From the NCBI RefSeq assembly GCF_020447225.1, contig NZ_JAJAEO010000182.1, positions 18,126-82,125 on the forward strand: a stretch of DNA of 64,000 nt, in the 5' to 3' direction. The notes below the pieces were generated by a model. The model was not told the origin of the DNA, ran no database searches, and worked only from the letters and a program-made list of their open reading frames with translations. The stretch is from Methylophaga pinxianii (GTDB lineage: Bacteria; Pseudomonadota; Gammaproteobacteria; Nitrosococcales; Methylophagaceae). Made by a program: the position numbers and the translations under genes. Within the stretch, counting starts at the first letter, position 1. Every line of letters starts with the position of its first letter. Below, piece by piece: positions 43,956 through 52,394 of the stretch.

Positions 43956-44946
43956 AATATGCTTCTTGTTGGTGCAAACGTTGTAAATGCTGCCATAACA
44001 GCAGGGCGGGGTTGTGTTTTTTATTTGCCGCGAGATTGACATACGCAGTGGTTAATCGAGGGTTGATATCCAGCACAACCGGACCCTGTTTGCTTAATAT
44101 GAAGTCGATACCAACGTAACCGGACAATCCTGCTATCGCTTGCTCAACCTCTATCGCAAGCTGTATTGCCTGCTGTTCAGTAAACTGCGATGTCGTAACA
44201 GTGTTTACTACACACCCATGAAAGACAAATTGTTGTGCTTGTTGTTCAATTAATTGCTGATTAATGGACAATAATTCAATGTGATGCCGATCCAGATACA
44301 AACTGATACTTAATGGTGGACCATCAATATATGGCTGAACAACTAATCCGTTACGTGCATCCGGAGGTAGAGTTAGCAGATACTCCCGTGTTTGTTCTAG
44401 CGAATCAAATTTGAGAGTATTCAGACATCCCGCGCCATCTATAGGCTTAATCACATAGGGTTGGTCTAACAAGCATTTGTCTAATAAAGCATTATCTGCA
44501 GAAAAAGTCACTGGCGTCGTGATGTGCTGTTGATGCAGCCACTCACAGCATTGATTTTTGTCACTACAAAGTTGGGTTGCCTCAATTGAACAGCCGAGAT
44601 AAATACTGTTTGCGGCGATGACCTGTTGCTGTAAGCACAGCAGGATATTGTCGGTCTCGGGCGCTATCAGTAAAAAATATGAATTATTTTTTAAACAATT
44701 GTTCCAGTGTTTTTCATATTGCTGGCGGTTAGCGCAAGTTTTTGTTGTGATATTAGATGAGGTTTTGAGCCAATCAGGCTGATTTAGGCGGCTGTCTCTA
44801 AGCACAGTGATATGAATCTGGCCCAGTTGTAAAAGATCCTGGACGATAGCAGCTAGCATCATTTCGCCTTCATGGGCGAGGGAAGTGGTTAACTGCTCAT
44901 CACTCAACGCGCCACTGGTGATATGCTCGTAGACGACTAAATTCAT
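43948..44946 (-). CDS. ATP-grasp ligase, MfnD-like (tyramine-glutamate ligase type)
   Basis: Start set at M-N-L-V-V-Y-E-H-I-T-S-G-A (44946); the longer frame would overlap the divergent gene. The protein has 332 residues. The ATP-grasp core has Y-V-I-K-P-I-D-G-A-G-C near 176-186, V-V-Q-P-Y-I-D-G-P-P near 219-228 and the Mg ligands V-V-L-D-I-N-P-R-L-T-T-A near 293-304. The N-terminal E-H-I-T-S-G-A motif is typical of the MfnD family, which ligates glutamate to tyramine. First gene of the leftward cofactor operon. Only 22 bp separate its start from the divergent HisA-like gene. Confidence 0.82.
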   Translation of the reverse strand: MNLVVYEHITSGALSDEQLTTSLAHEGEMMLAAIVQDLLQLGQIHITVLRDSRLNQPDWLKTSSNITTKTCANRQQYEKHWNNCLKNNSYFLLIAPETDNILLCLQQQVIAANSIYLGCSIEATQLCSDKNQCCEWLHQQHITTPVTFSADNALLDKCLLDQPYVIKPIDGAGCLNTLKFDSLEQTREYLLTLPPDARNGLVVQPYIDGPPLSISLYLDRHHIELLSINQQLIEQQAQQFVFHGCVVNTVTTSQFTEQQAIQLAIEVEQAIAGLSGYVGIDFILSKQGPVVLDINPRLTTAYVNLAANKKHNPALLLWQHLQRLHQQEAYYA

Positions 44947-44968
44947 TTTTCTGAGGTTGTTAAAATAA

Positions 44969-45664
44969 GTGTTGATTATACCGGTCATTGATCTGATGGG
45001 GGGGAAGGTTGTGCATGCTCGTGGCGGTCAACGGGATCAATATCTGCCTATTAACTCACAACTCACATCCAGTGTGTATCCCAATGCCGTGATTAAGCAA
45101 CTGTTAACTTGGTTTCCCTTTCCGGTGATTTATATCGCTGATCTGGATGCGATTGAAACAGGAAAAATAGATAAAACCTTTTATCTGCAATTACTTCAAT
45201 TATTTCCTGAGGTGACCATTTGGCTGGATGTGGGCATTCGCAATAAATTGGATTGGCTCGTCTGGTCAGATCTTCCGAGAATAAAACCGGTATTGGGCAG
45301 TGAAAGTCTGGAAGACTTAGAATTATTAACCCAGCTTCAGCACACAGATATTATTTTATCGTTAGATTTTAAACATGGCCGACTGTTGGGGAAAAAAACG
45401 ATACTTGAGCACAGCGAGCTATGGCCAGAAACAATTATTGTAATGAGTTTGGATGCTGTCGGAGCTGAAAGCGGGCCCGATACACAATTACTTGAACAAA
45501 TAAAAGGTATAAAACCTGCGGTAGGTTTGTACGCGGCTGGGGGAGTGAGGGGAATAGATGATTTGGTTAATTTGAAGAATTCACGTGTTCAAGGGGTACT
45601 CGTCGCCAGTGCTTTGCACAAAGGCAATATCAGCGCAGAGTCTATATGCAAACTAATGGAATAG
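44969..45664 (+). CDS. HisA/HisF-like TIM-barrel protein of the C1 cluster
   Basis: 231 residues. It starts L-I-I-P-V-I-D-L-M-G-G-K-V-V-H-A-R-G-G, like HisA. The second half-barrel has Y-A-A-G-G-V-R-G-I-D-D-L near 188-199 and G-V-L-V-A-S-A-L-H-K-G near 209-219, both phosphate-binding strands. I see no matching his operon. A HisA-related family occurs in bacterial H4MPT clusters, and its reaction is not established to my knowledge; a role in pterin or furan precursor synthesis is inference. Start is GTG at 44969 or TTG at 44972. It is the only rightward gene in the C1 block. Confidence 0.8.
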   Translation: MLIIPVIDLMGGKVVHARGGQRDQYLPINSQLTSSVYPNAVIKQLLTWFPFPVIYIADLDAIETGKIDKTFYLQLLQLFPEVTIWLDVGIRNKLDWLVWSDLPRIKPVLGSESLEDLELLTQLQHTDIILSLDFKHGRLLGKKTILEHSELWPETIIVMSLDAVGAESGPDTQLLEQIKGIKPAVGLYAAGGVRGIDDLVNLKNSRVQGVLVASALHKGNISAESICKLME

Positions 45665-45690
45665 AAATACCGCCCCGAAGGGCGGCATTC
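45661..45690 (-). terminator. Terminator of fae, UUCG tetraloop
   Basis: On the minus strand CCGCCC-TTCG-GGGCGG (45670-45685) is followed by TATTTCTATT. The 6-bp GC stem with an extra-stable UUCG loop is well suited to end the highly expressed fae transcript. It overlaps the last codons of the HisA-like gene on the other strand. Confidence 0.8.
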
Positions 45691-45705
45691 TTATCACTCT
45701 AAAAC

Positions 45706-46266
45706 TTACTTAGCACCAAATGGGTGTTCTGAAGCTTTATATTGTGCAACAACATCAGCCGCTTTAGGCTCACGAGCTACTGCACGTTTGATAGCTTCTT
45801 TAGTTGCACGGTAGTTCCAGTCCTGAATTTTTTCATCGCTGTCAGCAGTTGGTGAAATAAATACACCAACACAGATGAAGCAATCATCAGCTTCACTGGC
45901 AGGGATAGTGCCATCTTCAACACATTCAGCAACGGCAACAGAAACACCACGTTGTGCAGGACCAAACATTTGCACAGCTTGTTTCATGTTTTTGATAGTT
46001 ACTTTGTTGAACATAACGGTAGCTGGTTTAACCATAAGGTTAGGTGCAACTACAGCCAACAGGCCATTAACACCTTGTTTCTGGTCGGTCAAAGTGCGGC
46101 AAAAAGCATCTTCTGCTGCTGAACCACGTGGGCCCATTAATAAATCAATGTGAGCAACGTTGTCTAAGTCACCATCTTCAATGACTAAGGATTCACCTAC
46201 AAGTACGCGATCGATAACTGGCATGTTATATTTTCCTGTTCCAAAAAAATTGTCAAAAAGGCTCAT
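45706..46266 (-). CDS. fae: Formaldehyde-activating enzyme (5,6,7,8-tetrahydromethanopterin hydro-lyase)
   Basis: 186 residues, 14 more than the usual form. Core motifs: V-A-H-I-D-L-L-M-G-P-R-G with catalytic-type His39, L-A-V-V-A-P-N-L-M-V-K-P-A-T-V-M-F-N-K, and K-Q-A-V-Q-M-F-G-P-A-Q. Fae condenses formaldehyde with H4MPT to methylene-H4MPT, the entry of the oxidation path in methylotrophs. The ATG at 46266 has GAGG 6 bases before it; the alternative ATG at 46224 (M-P-V-I-D-R-V-L-V-G) would give the standard length and has AGGA 9 bases before. Leftward; separated by a palindromic leader from the CitG-like gene. Confidence 0.97.
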   Translation of the reverse strand: MSLFDNFFGTGKYNMPVIDRVLVGESLVIEDGDLDNVAHIDLLMGPRGSAAEDAFCRTLTDQKQGVNGLLAVVAPNLMVKPATVMFNKVTIKNMKQAVQMFGPAQRGVSVAVAECVEDGTIPASEADDCFICVGVFISPTADSDEKIQDWNYRATKEAIKRAVAREPKAADVVAQYKASEHPFGAK

Positions 46267-46271
46267 TTTTT

Positions 46272-46322
46272 CCTCAACCTTCTTTCGTGGGATTGAGGTT
46301 TATACGTAATAAAGGAACGTAT
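46272..46322 (-). promoter_or_regulatory. fae leader: palindrome and hairpin covering the ribosome-binding site
   Basis: ATACGT-N9-ACGTAT (46302-46322) is a perfect inverted repeat just upstream. Next to it, TTGAGG, whose last four bases are the fae ribosome-binding site, can pair with CCTCAA (46293-46298) across 15 bases. The second structure would hide the site. Confidence 0.4.
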
Positions 46323-46342
46323 CACCTGCTCAGTGCCGCCCG

Positions 46343-47221
46343 CTATAAGCATCGTGCTACTGAAATTCGGTCAGAATCAAACGCCTGCTCAAACGCAAAT
46401 AGCAGCAATGCTGCTGCAGTCATATCTGCGGAGGTTCCGGGATTTATGGCGTGACTCTTTAATTCGTGATCCCAGACGGTCAGCTCAGTTGTTGAATTGC
46501 TTAAGGGTCTATTTTTATTCATTTTTAAAATAAATAACTGTGCCTTCTGTGCCACTGCCTGGGCGATATGCCGAGATTGCTTTCTAATAATTAAAGTATC
46601 TGGCACACGTGTTAGTAAGTAAAGATACGCGATTGTGGTGGCCCATTCAACCTTTTCCCCACATTTCAGCGCCGCTGTCAATTGTTTATAGCTGATATCC
46701 CATACTTGCTGGTAATTATTTACATATTGCAAAGCGATTGTGTCCCGATTTTGCGCTAAGGCCATCGCTTCAAGCAGGGTGACATTGGGTTGTTGATTGA
46801 TATCTTCTTCAGCCTGTTCTCCCAGGCCACCCGCTTCAGCTAAACGAATAGCTTCATAACATAACCGGGCATCGTCCAATGTTAAGTTGTTTAACGTTGT
46901 TTCCAGTTCAGAGGATAACTGATCAAAGCTTACACATCGTTGAATCGCGTCACATAGAGGAGCAAACAACAGGACGATACCCAGATTAGTATTGCAATTA
47001 ACAACTTTTCGGGTTGCTTCAATTGCATGCAAAATACGCTCGCCAACATTCAATCCCGGTTGGGCCATCACAGGTGCAATGGCTGCTGCACTTACCAGGA
47101 AGTCGTGTACAGCCATATTGTGACCGTCACTCCAGATGTTCACATTACCTGGTTTGGGAGCATTCACTTCCTGTTCACAGGCCCAGCGAACACACTCGGC
47201 AATTTGTTGTTCAGCCAGCAT
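46343..47221 (-). CDS. Triphosphoribosyl-dephospho-CoA synthase-like (CitG/MdcB family) protein of the C1 cluster
   Basis: 292 residues. It has the CitG-family pattern W-A-C-E-Q-E-V-N-A-P-K-P-G-N-V-N (13-28) and N-T-N-L-G-I-V-L-L-F-A-P-L near 76-88, with a conserved N-P-G-T-S-A-D-M-T-A-A near 261-271. CitG makes the prosthetic group of citrate lyase, but no citrate or malonate lyase is nearby. A protein of this type, known as orf5 in Methylobacterium, is part of bacterial H4MPT gene clusters with unknown reaction. Likely substrate: a nucleotide or phosphoribosyl step of methanopterin synthesis (inference). Overlaps the RimK-like gene by 11 bases. Confidence 0.83.
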   Translation of the reverse strand: MLAEQQIAECVRWACEQEVNAPKPGNVNIWSDGHNMAVHDFLVSAAAIAPVMAQPGLNVGERILHAIEATRKVVNCNTNLGIVLLFAPLCDAIQRCVSFDQLSSELETTLNNLTLDDARLCYEAIRLAEAGGLGEQAEEDINQQPNVTLLEAMALAQNRDTIALQYVNNYQQVWDISYKQLTAALKCGEKVEWATTIAYLYLLTRVPDTLIIRKQSRHIAQAVAQKAQLFILKMNKNRPLSNSTTELTVWDHELKSHAINPGTSADMTAAALLLFAFEQAFDSDRISVARCL

Positions 47222-48137
47222 GTTCGGGTAGGGACACCTGTCGGGATTGTTGAATATGTGAAGTCACCATTAATGCCAACCGGCTTGCCACATCTACTCC
47301 GGTTGCCTGATACAAGCCCTTCCATGCTGGTACGCTATTGACTTCCAGTACACTGAAATGGCCCTGCTGATCCTGAATCAGATCGACACCCGCATAGGGT
47401 GCTTCAACCGCTGATGTGGCTTGGATGGCAAGCTGCATCATTTCATTTGTCACAGTGCTGGCAAAACAACTGGCACCTTGAGCAAAGTTGGTGATCCAAT
47501 GATTTGATCGACGGGTCATGGCCGCAATGACTTCGCCCTGAACTACCATCAGTCGCCAGTCTTGCCAGGAGTCTGCCTGGGCTGGGGCAATATAATGTTG
47601 TAGATAATACGCCTCACCGACCACGGCTAATTTATCTAATTGAGATAAATCATCTATTCGCTGAATACCTTTCCCCTGACAACCAAATAACGGCTTAACC
47701 ACTAGGCTAAATCCTTTGGCGAATTCTTCACGGGCAATCTGCAAGGCCTGTTGGCGATTTTCACAAGCCCAGGTGTGTGGAGAGGGAATATTGGCCAAAT
47801 GTAATTTTAATGAGGTTCGAGCTTTATCAACCGTCAATTCAATGGCATGGGCCGGATTGAGTACAGGAACGCCTAATTCTGCCAAGGTATGTAACACATC
47901 CATACGCAAGGTGATTTGTTCCAGACTACCTGGTGCTATCCCTCTTACCAGAACTGCATCAGGTAGCGCATTCTCGAATTTGGGGATGACCATGCCGGTT
48001 GAGCTGCGAGTATCGATCCGGCAGTCAGCCAGATCAATAAGTACAGCTTCCATCCCCAATGCGGATAGCGCCTCAGTTAACTGATCGCTATGCCATCCAT
48101 GAGTGTCATTAAAAATAGCAACACGGGCGTGATACAT
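47211..48137 (-). CDS. RimK-like ATP-grasp glutamate ligase of the C1 cluster
   Basis: 308 residues. ATP-grasp motifs: V-V-K-P-L-F-G-C-Q-G-K-G-I near 145-157, W-R-L-M-V-V-Q-G near 193-200, and the C-terminal Mg site V-L-E-V-N-S-V-P-A-W-K-G near 268-279. In the family, RimK adds glutamates to S6 and MptN adds glutamate to tetrahydromethanopterin. Known in methylotroph clusters as orf9. Between mch and the CitG-like gene on the same strand. Likely function: adding the alpha-linked glutamate of the pterin cofactor or methylofuran (inference). Confidence 0.87.
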   Translation of the reverse strand: MYHARVAIFNDTHGWHSDQLTEALSALGMEAVLIDLADCRIDTRSSTGMVIPKFENALPDAVLVRGIAPGSLEQITLRMDVLHTLAELGVPVLNPAHAIELTVDKARTSLKLHLANIPSPHTWACENRQQALQIAREEFAKGFSLVVKPLFGCQGKGIQRIDDLSQLDKLAVVGEAYYLQHYIAPAQADSWQDWRLMVVQGEVIAAMTRRSNHWITNFAQGASCFASTVTNEMMQLAIQATSAVEAPYAGVDLIQDQQGHFSVLEVNSVPAWKGLYQATGVDVASRLALMVTSHIQQSRQVSLPEHAG

Positions 48138-48146
48138 ATTGACTGA

Positions 48147-49130
48147 TTAAAATCCAAAAGACTGTTTTAATAAATCAGCATTTAATTCACCTGCAGTGAA
48201 GCTTTTACCCGTTTGTGTACTGGTAATGATGACTTTTGCCGGGCTGAACAGCATCGGATCTATTTTGAAAAAGTCATATTCATACGATTTGAAAATCTGG
48301 CCAAACGGGCGTCCATAATCTGATGAGGTATTACTTGGCATTTTCTCGGCTAATTCTTTTGCTTCATCGTTACTGCTGTTTACAAACAAATGCACTGTAC
48401 CACCATACAGAATCGCATCATTGGTGCGGCCCATGCCGGTCATGAAATCACCACCGGGTGGTGCGACTGGGGTGGTGCCAAAACCATCGACAATTTTATC
48501 CATAGGGAAGTGCAGGGTATGTGCTTTGTGCATGGCAACTTCCAGTACACGGATAGCAATTTGCATAACACCTGCCAGACTTGTGGTCGGTGTCAGGATT
48601 AAGGTCAGGTTTTCCGGTTTGATTGCGCAGTTATCAGCAATTTTTTCCGCAATCTCTACGGGGGGCATGCTGTCGACTTCCAGTACAATCACTGTAGAGT
48701 CGGCTTTATCCTGATAACCAAATTCTTTAAATAACTCTTCACGAGCGGCCAGGGCGCGGCCTGGGCCTGAGCCCAAGGCATAGAATTTAACGTCTTCGCT
48801 TTTATGTGAAAGGCTCCAACCGGCATACTGGCTGCCAAGACAGCTCAAAACCGGCGTTTTGGCGTGGACATTTACCGACCATGGCCATTCGGCAAAACCG
48901 CTAGTGCTGCCCAATGTGGCAGTGCCCAATCCACCCATACAGATTTCACCAATCAAGCGGCCAGCTTCCAGTCCACCGGTAGCTTTAATACCAGCATCAA
49001 CTACCCGGGTTCCATTGGACAAGTAGCTGATTTCTAATTGCAGGGCTTGGGCATTGTCGATAAGTTTATCAACCAGAGGCTGACAGGCGGCATTAACACT
49101 TGTCCAGTTGGCGGAGATTTGGCTGCTCAT
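48147..49130 (-). CDS. mch: Methenyltetrahydromethanopterin cyclohydrolase
   Basis: 327 residues, usual length. Family features: S-A-N-W-T-S-V-N near 5-12, [18 protein letters not shown] near 53-70, [14 protein letters not shown] near 92-105, and [13 protein letters not shown] near 215-227. It hydrolyses methenyl-H4MPT to 5-formyl-H4MPT, the step before the formyltransferase/hydrolase complex. First gene of the leftward set mch-RimK-like-CitG-like and probably fae. It starts 76 bp after the cca stop. Confidence 0.97.
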   Translation of the reverse strand: MSSQISANWTSVNAACQPLVDKLIDNAQALQLEISYLSNGTRVVDAGIKATGGLEAGRLIGEICMGGLGTATLGSTSGFAEWPWSVNVHAKTPVLSCLGSQYAGWSLSHKSEDVKFYALGSGPGRALAAREELFKEFGYQDKADSTVIVLEVDSMPPVEIAEKIADNCAIKPENLTLILTPTTSLAGVMQIAIRVLEVAMHKAHTLHFPMDKIVDGFGTTPVAPPGGDFMTGMGRTNDAILYGGTVHLFVNSSNDEAKELAEKMPSNTSSDYGRPFGQIFKSYEYDFFKIDPMLFSPAKVIITSTQTGKSFTAGELNADLLKQSFGF

Positions 49131-49205
49131 GGAAAAAATCCTGTCTGATAAAAAAAGAAAATATTATACGTCATGCACCCACCACTGTAATGGTCAGCCG
49201 GTGTT

Positions 49206-50435
49206 TCAATCCCTTATTTTACGAAAGGGCTTCAGTATTTCATCAATAACCTTGCAGCGTTGCCTGGCGATGGCTGATGCGATATCGGGGCCTTGCAGCC
49301 CTTGCTCAACAAAAGGAGCAGCATTTATTTGTTTTGCTGCATTAAAGCAGGACTGTAATACCGCTTTCTCCGGAAAATCGGTATTTTCAAAGCCGGGACG
49401 TCCTCGAAAATCTGCCTCACCAGCCAGCAAATACTGCAAAAATCGTTGGGGTTTGCGAAAGGCATCCAGCCCTTCAAATATTCCCAGTACTTCAGCAGCA
49501 GAGAGGTTGAAGAGCAAATAAAAATGGCTATGATATTCAGCGACTTTTATGGCTAGACTGGTGATTTCTCTGGGGACTCGTAATCGCTCACACATTTTTT
49601 GTGTCAAAACGACACTGCGTTTTTCATGATCGGTATGGTTGGGGAGTATCTCTTCAGGTGTCGTGCCTTTCCCCAAATCATGGCATAAAGCAGCAAAACG
49701 CACAGCCAAATCATCACTGAGTCTGGCAGCTTGATCCAGTACCCTCATCACATGAATACCCGTATCCACTTCTGGATGCCATTGAGTCTTCTGTGGCACA
49801 CCAAATAAGCGATCGATTTCTGGAAACAGAATGGTTAATGCGCCGACATCTTTTAAACAAATAAAAAATAATGAGGGTTGCTGGGTTAACAAGGCTTTTT
49901 CTAGTTCCTGCCATACGCGTTCCGCCACCAGATGTTGCAATTCTCCGTTGGCAATCATCTGAGCAATTAATTGTTTGGTTTCATCAGCAACCTGAAAACC
50001 AAAGCGGGCGGCAAAACGCGCCAGCCGTAATACTCTGACAGGGTCTTCAACAAAGGCATTGGAAACATGCCGTAACGTTTTGTTATGAAGATCTGCCTGA
50101 CCATTAAAAGGATCGAAGATATGGCCATCCTCGTCTTCAGCCATCGCGTTAATGGTCAGATCGCGACGTGCCAGATCATCCTCTAATGTCACTTCCGGGG
50201 AAGCATAAAAATCAAACCCATGATAGCCCGGCGCAGTTTTACGTTCGGTTCGGGCCAGTGCATATTCTTCCTGAGTTTTGGGATGCAGGAAAACTGGAAA
50301 ATCTTTGCCAACCGGACGAAATCCCTGCGCCAACATTTCGTCGACGCTGCTTCCTACAACAACCCAGTCTCTATCCTTTACCGGTAAACCGAGTAAGCGA
50401 TCTCGAACGCAGCCACCTACTTTAAATATTTGCAT
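49206..50435 (-). CDS. cca: Multifunctional CCA-adding enzyme (tRNA nucleotidyltransferase, HD domain)
   Basis: 409 residues, like E. coli Cca (412). G-G-C-V-R-D-R-L-L-G (7-16) with catalytic D-R-D-W (22-25), R-R-D-L-T-I-N-A-M-A near 91-100 for nucleotide choice, and the HD domain A-L-C-H-D-L-G-K near 249-256 giving phosphohydrolase activity. It builds or repairs the CCA end of tRNAs. The start codon follows the slt gene by 9 bases. Confidence 0.97.
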   Translation of the reverse strand: MQIFKVGGCVRDRLLGLPVKDRDWVVVGSSVDEMLAQGFRPVGKDFPVFLHPKTQEEYALARTERKTAPGYHGFDFYASPEVTLEDDLARRDLTINAMAEDEDGHIFDPFNGQADLHNKTLRHVSNAFVEDPVRVLRLARFAARFGFQVADETKQLIAQMIANGELQHLVAERVWQELEKALLTQQPSLFFICLKDVGALTILFPEIDRLFGVPQKTQWHPEVDTGIHVMRVLDQAARLSDDLAVRFAALCHDLGKGTTPEEILPNHTDHEKRSVVLTQKMCERLRVPREITSLAIKVAEYHSHFYLLFNLSAAEVLGIFEGLDAFRKPQRFLQYLLAGEADFRGRPGFENTDFPEKAVLQSCFNAAKQINAAPFVEQGLQGPDIASAIARQRCKVIDEILKPFRKIRD

Positions 50436-50444
50436 GACATTAGT

Positions 50445-52385
50445 TTAAGGACTTTTAGGTCTTACCGCGGGCATTCTTTCCGACATGCGCTTGATCGCTT
50501 GTTTACGCTGATAGTCATAAGTCGCCGCATAGCTGAAAACAGCACGAACATAGCGACGTGTTTCTGTAAAAGGAATGTTTTCAACCCAGATATCGGCAGG
50601 CATAGTCTGCTCGGGTAACCAGCGTGAAACACGATGCGGACCAGCATTATAGGCAGCTGTTGCCAGGATAGGATTGCCTTGAAATTGATCCTGCATACGG
50701 CGAATATAAAAGCTGCCCATTTCAATATTCCGAGCTGGATGGTAGAGCTCTGAGTCATTTACTAAAGGTTTATTAAGCCAACGTCCCACTTGCTTACCGG
50801 TTGCCGGCATGACCTGCATCAGCCCCATAGCACCGGCATGAGAGCGAGCTTGAGGGTTAAAAGCACTTTCCTGACGAGCAATAGCCAGTAGCCATGAGGC
50901 ATCAGCGCCAACATTTACACTGGCTTGCCGCATTTCTTTGTCATAGAGCACTGGGAAGCGTAGATTGAGAGCATCCCAGTATCGGGCCGTTCCTAGTAAT
51001 GCGATAGTTTGATTATGCCAGCCCCATTTATGCGTTTCAGTGGCCACAATCTGTAACTCACGAGGGGTCAACGTTTGCTGTAAAAAATAGGCTTCGCGAC
51101 GTGCTTGAAGTAAATCGTCTTGCAGATAAAACTCACGCATACGTTGAACTGAAGCGGAATTTATCACCGCATTGCTCTCCGCGGATTCTGCGACGATCGG
51201 ATGATGGTTCATCGCGTATTCCGCATTCACCCTGTCGGCAGCCATAAAAGCATAAAAATCACGTTCATCTACCAGCGTTCGCCATATTGCCTCAGCTTCA
51301 GCTTGTTGCCCCAACTCGGCGAGACTTCTGGCAAGCCAATATTGCCAGCGTGTTTCCTGACGAACTTTTTCATCCAGGCTGGCAATGGCTTTCTGAACTT
51401 CAGGCCAGTTTTGTTGCCATAAGGCGGCACGAACCCGCCAAGGGTGGTTTGGTGTGTCACCGTAATAATACAGCGCCATCTCGTCACGATCTAACGCGGC
51501 CCAAAGCCCTATACTGCCTTGTACATCATGGCGTTCATCTGTGGAAAATTGATAACTGTTTTTTAGTCTTAGCCAGTGGTAATGGGCTTTAGCGGGATCT
51601 TGTCTGGCGAGACGTTTTAAACCATAAACCAGAATTTCTCGTGCCATGGGCACATCCTGAGCTAACGATACTCCTTGTGCCGGAGCCTTTGCAGGCAATT
51701 GCGATAGCAGACTGACAGGATTTTTATGAATCTCTTCCCAGCGTTTCGCCCAGCCTTGAGCGGCGGCGCTTTGTTCAACTGATTTGGCCAAATAATTGGC
51801 TAGCGGGAATTGTTGATTACGCAGTGCCAGCATCATCCGCTGCCAGCGTAAATTGTCGGTCAACCAGCCACGCTGGGTAGCATGATGAAACACCGGATCG
51901 CAGGCTTTATCCTGTGAGGTGGAAACCAGCCAGAGTTTTTCAAATGCTTCAGCAGCGGCTTGTTGCTGATTGGTCGCTATCAGCGCTCTCGCGTAATGAC
52001 ATTCACGAGCGGCTGATTGTGGCGCTTGATAAAATTGCAGGAACTGTTGCCATTGTTGCTGGCTTGCCAGTTTGTCCAGCCAGGCACTGCGCAAACGTGC
52101 TTTGAAAAAGCTGTCTTCCTGAGTTTCCAAAAAACGTTTGATATTTCCTGCTTCTGCATCATTTACCCGATGCTGTAGATACAGGTAATCCAGATAATCC
52201 TTGAGCGGATAATCGGCCAGTTGGTCACGCAATTGTCTGAACTGCGCCAACTGATGTGTTTGCAGGGCCTTTTTGGCTTGTTGGTAGATTTTACGTTGCT
52301 GGTCCAGATCCGAGGCGGCTATCGCCTGAACAGGAAATAAGGCTGCAAGCATCAGCAGCATTGCTATACGGATAAGTTTTTTCAT
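50445..52385 (-). CDS. slt: Soluble lytic murein transglycosylase
   Basis: 646 residues. A signal peptide (1-23) is followed by a long helical U-domain (about 30-440), then the linker and the SLT catalytic domain: A-I-A-R-Q-E-S-A-F-N (catalytic Glu near 496), A-G-A-M-G-L-M-Q-V-M-P-A-T (near 508-520) and A-A-Y-N-A-G-P-H-R-V. It cuts peptidoglycan strands with formation of anhydromuropeptides. Placed between the chp cluster and cca; 9 bases after chpC, so it may be read from the same transcript. Confidence 0.95.
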   Translation of the reverse strand: MKKLIRIAMLLMLAALFPVQAIAASDLDQQRKIYQQAKKALQTHQLAQFRQLRDQLADYPLKDYLDYLYLQHRVNDAEAGNIKRFLETQEDSFFKARLRSAWLDKLASQQQWQQFLQFYQAPQSAARECHYARALIATNQQQAAAEAFEKLWLVSTSQDKACDPVFHHATQRGWLTDNLRWQRMMLALRNQQFPLANYLAKSVEQSAAAQGWAKRWEEIHKNPVSLLSQLPAKAPAQGVSLAQDVPMAREILVYGLKRLARQDPAKAHYHWLRLKNSYQFSTDERHDVQGSIGLWAALDRDEMALYYYGDTPNHPWRVRAALWQQNWPEVQKAIASLDEKVRQETRWQYWLARSLAELGQQAEAEAIWRTLVDERDFYAFMAADRVNAEYAMNHHPIVAESAESNAVINSASVQRMREFYLQDDLLQARREAYFLQQTLTPRELQIVATETHKWGWHNQTIALLGTARYWDALNLRFPVLYDKEMRQASVNVGADASWLLAIARQESAFNPQARSHAGAMGLMQVMPATGKQVGRWLNKPLVNDSELYHPARNIEMGSFYIRRMQDQFQGNPILATAAYNAGPHRVSRWLPEQTMPADIWVENIPFTETRRYVRAVFSYAATYDYQRKQAIKRMSERMPAVRPKSP

Positions 52386-52394
52386 GCCGGTATC

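Noticed and set aside
44969-45664. Histidine biosynthesis hisA
   Set aside because: No his genes are near, the sequence is divergent, and the context is the H4MPT cluster.
46343-47221. Citrate lyase accessory gene citG
   Set aside because: No citrate or malonate lyase genes are present; the neighbours are C1 cofactor genes.
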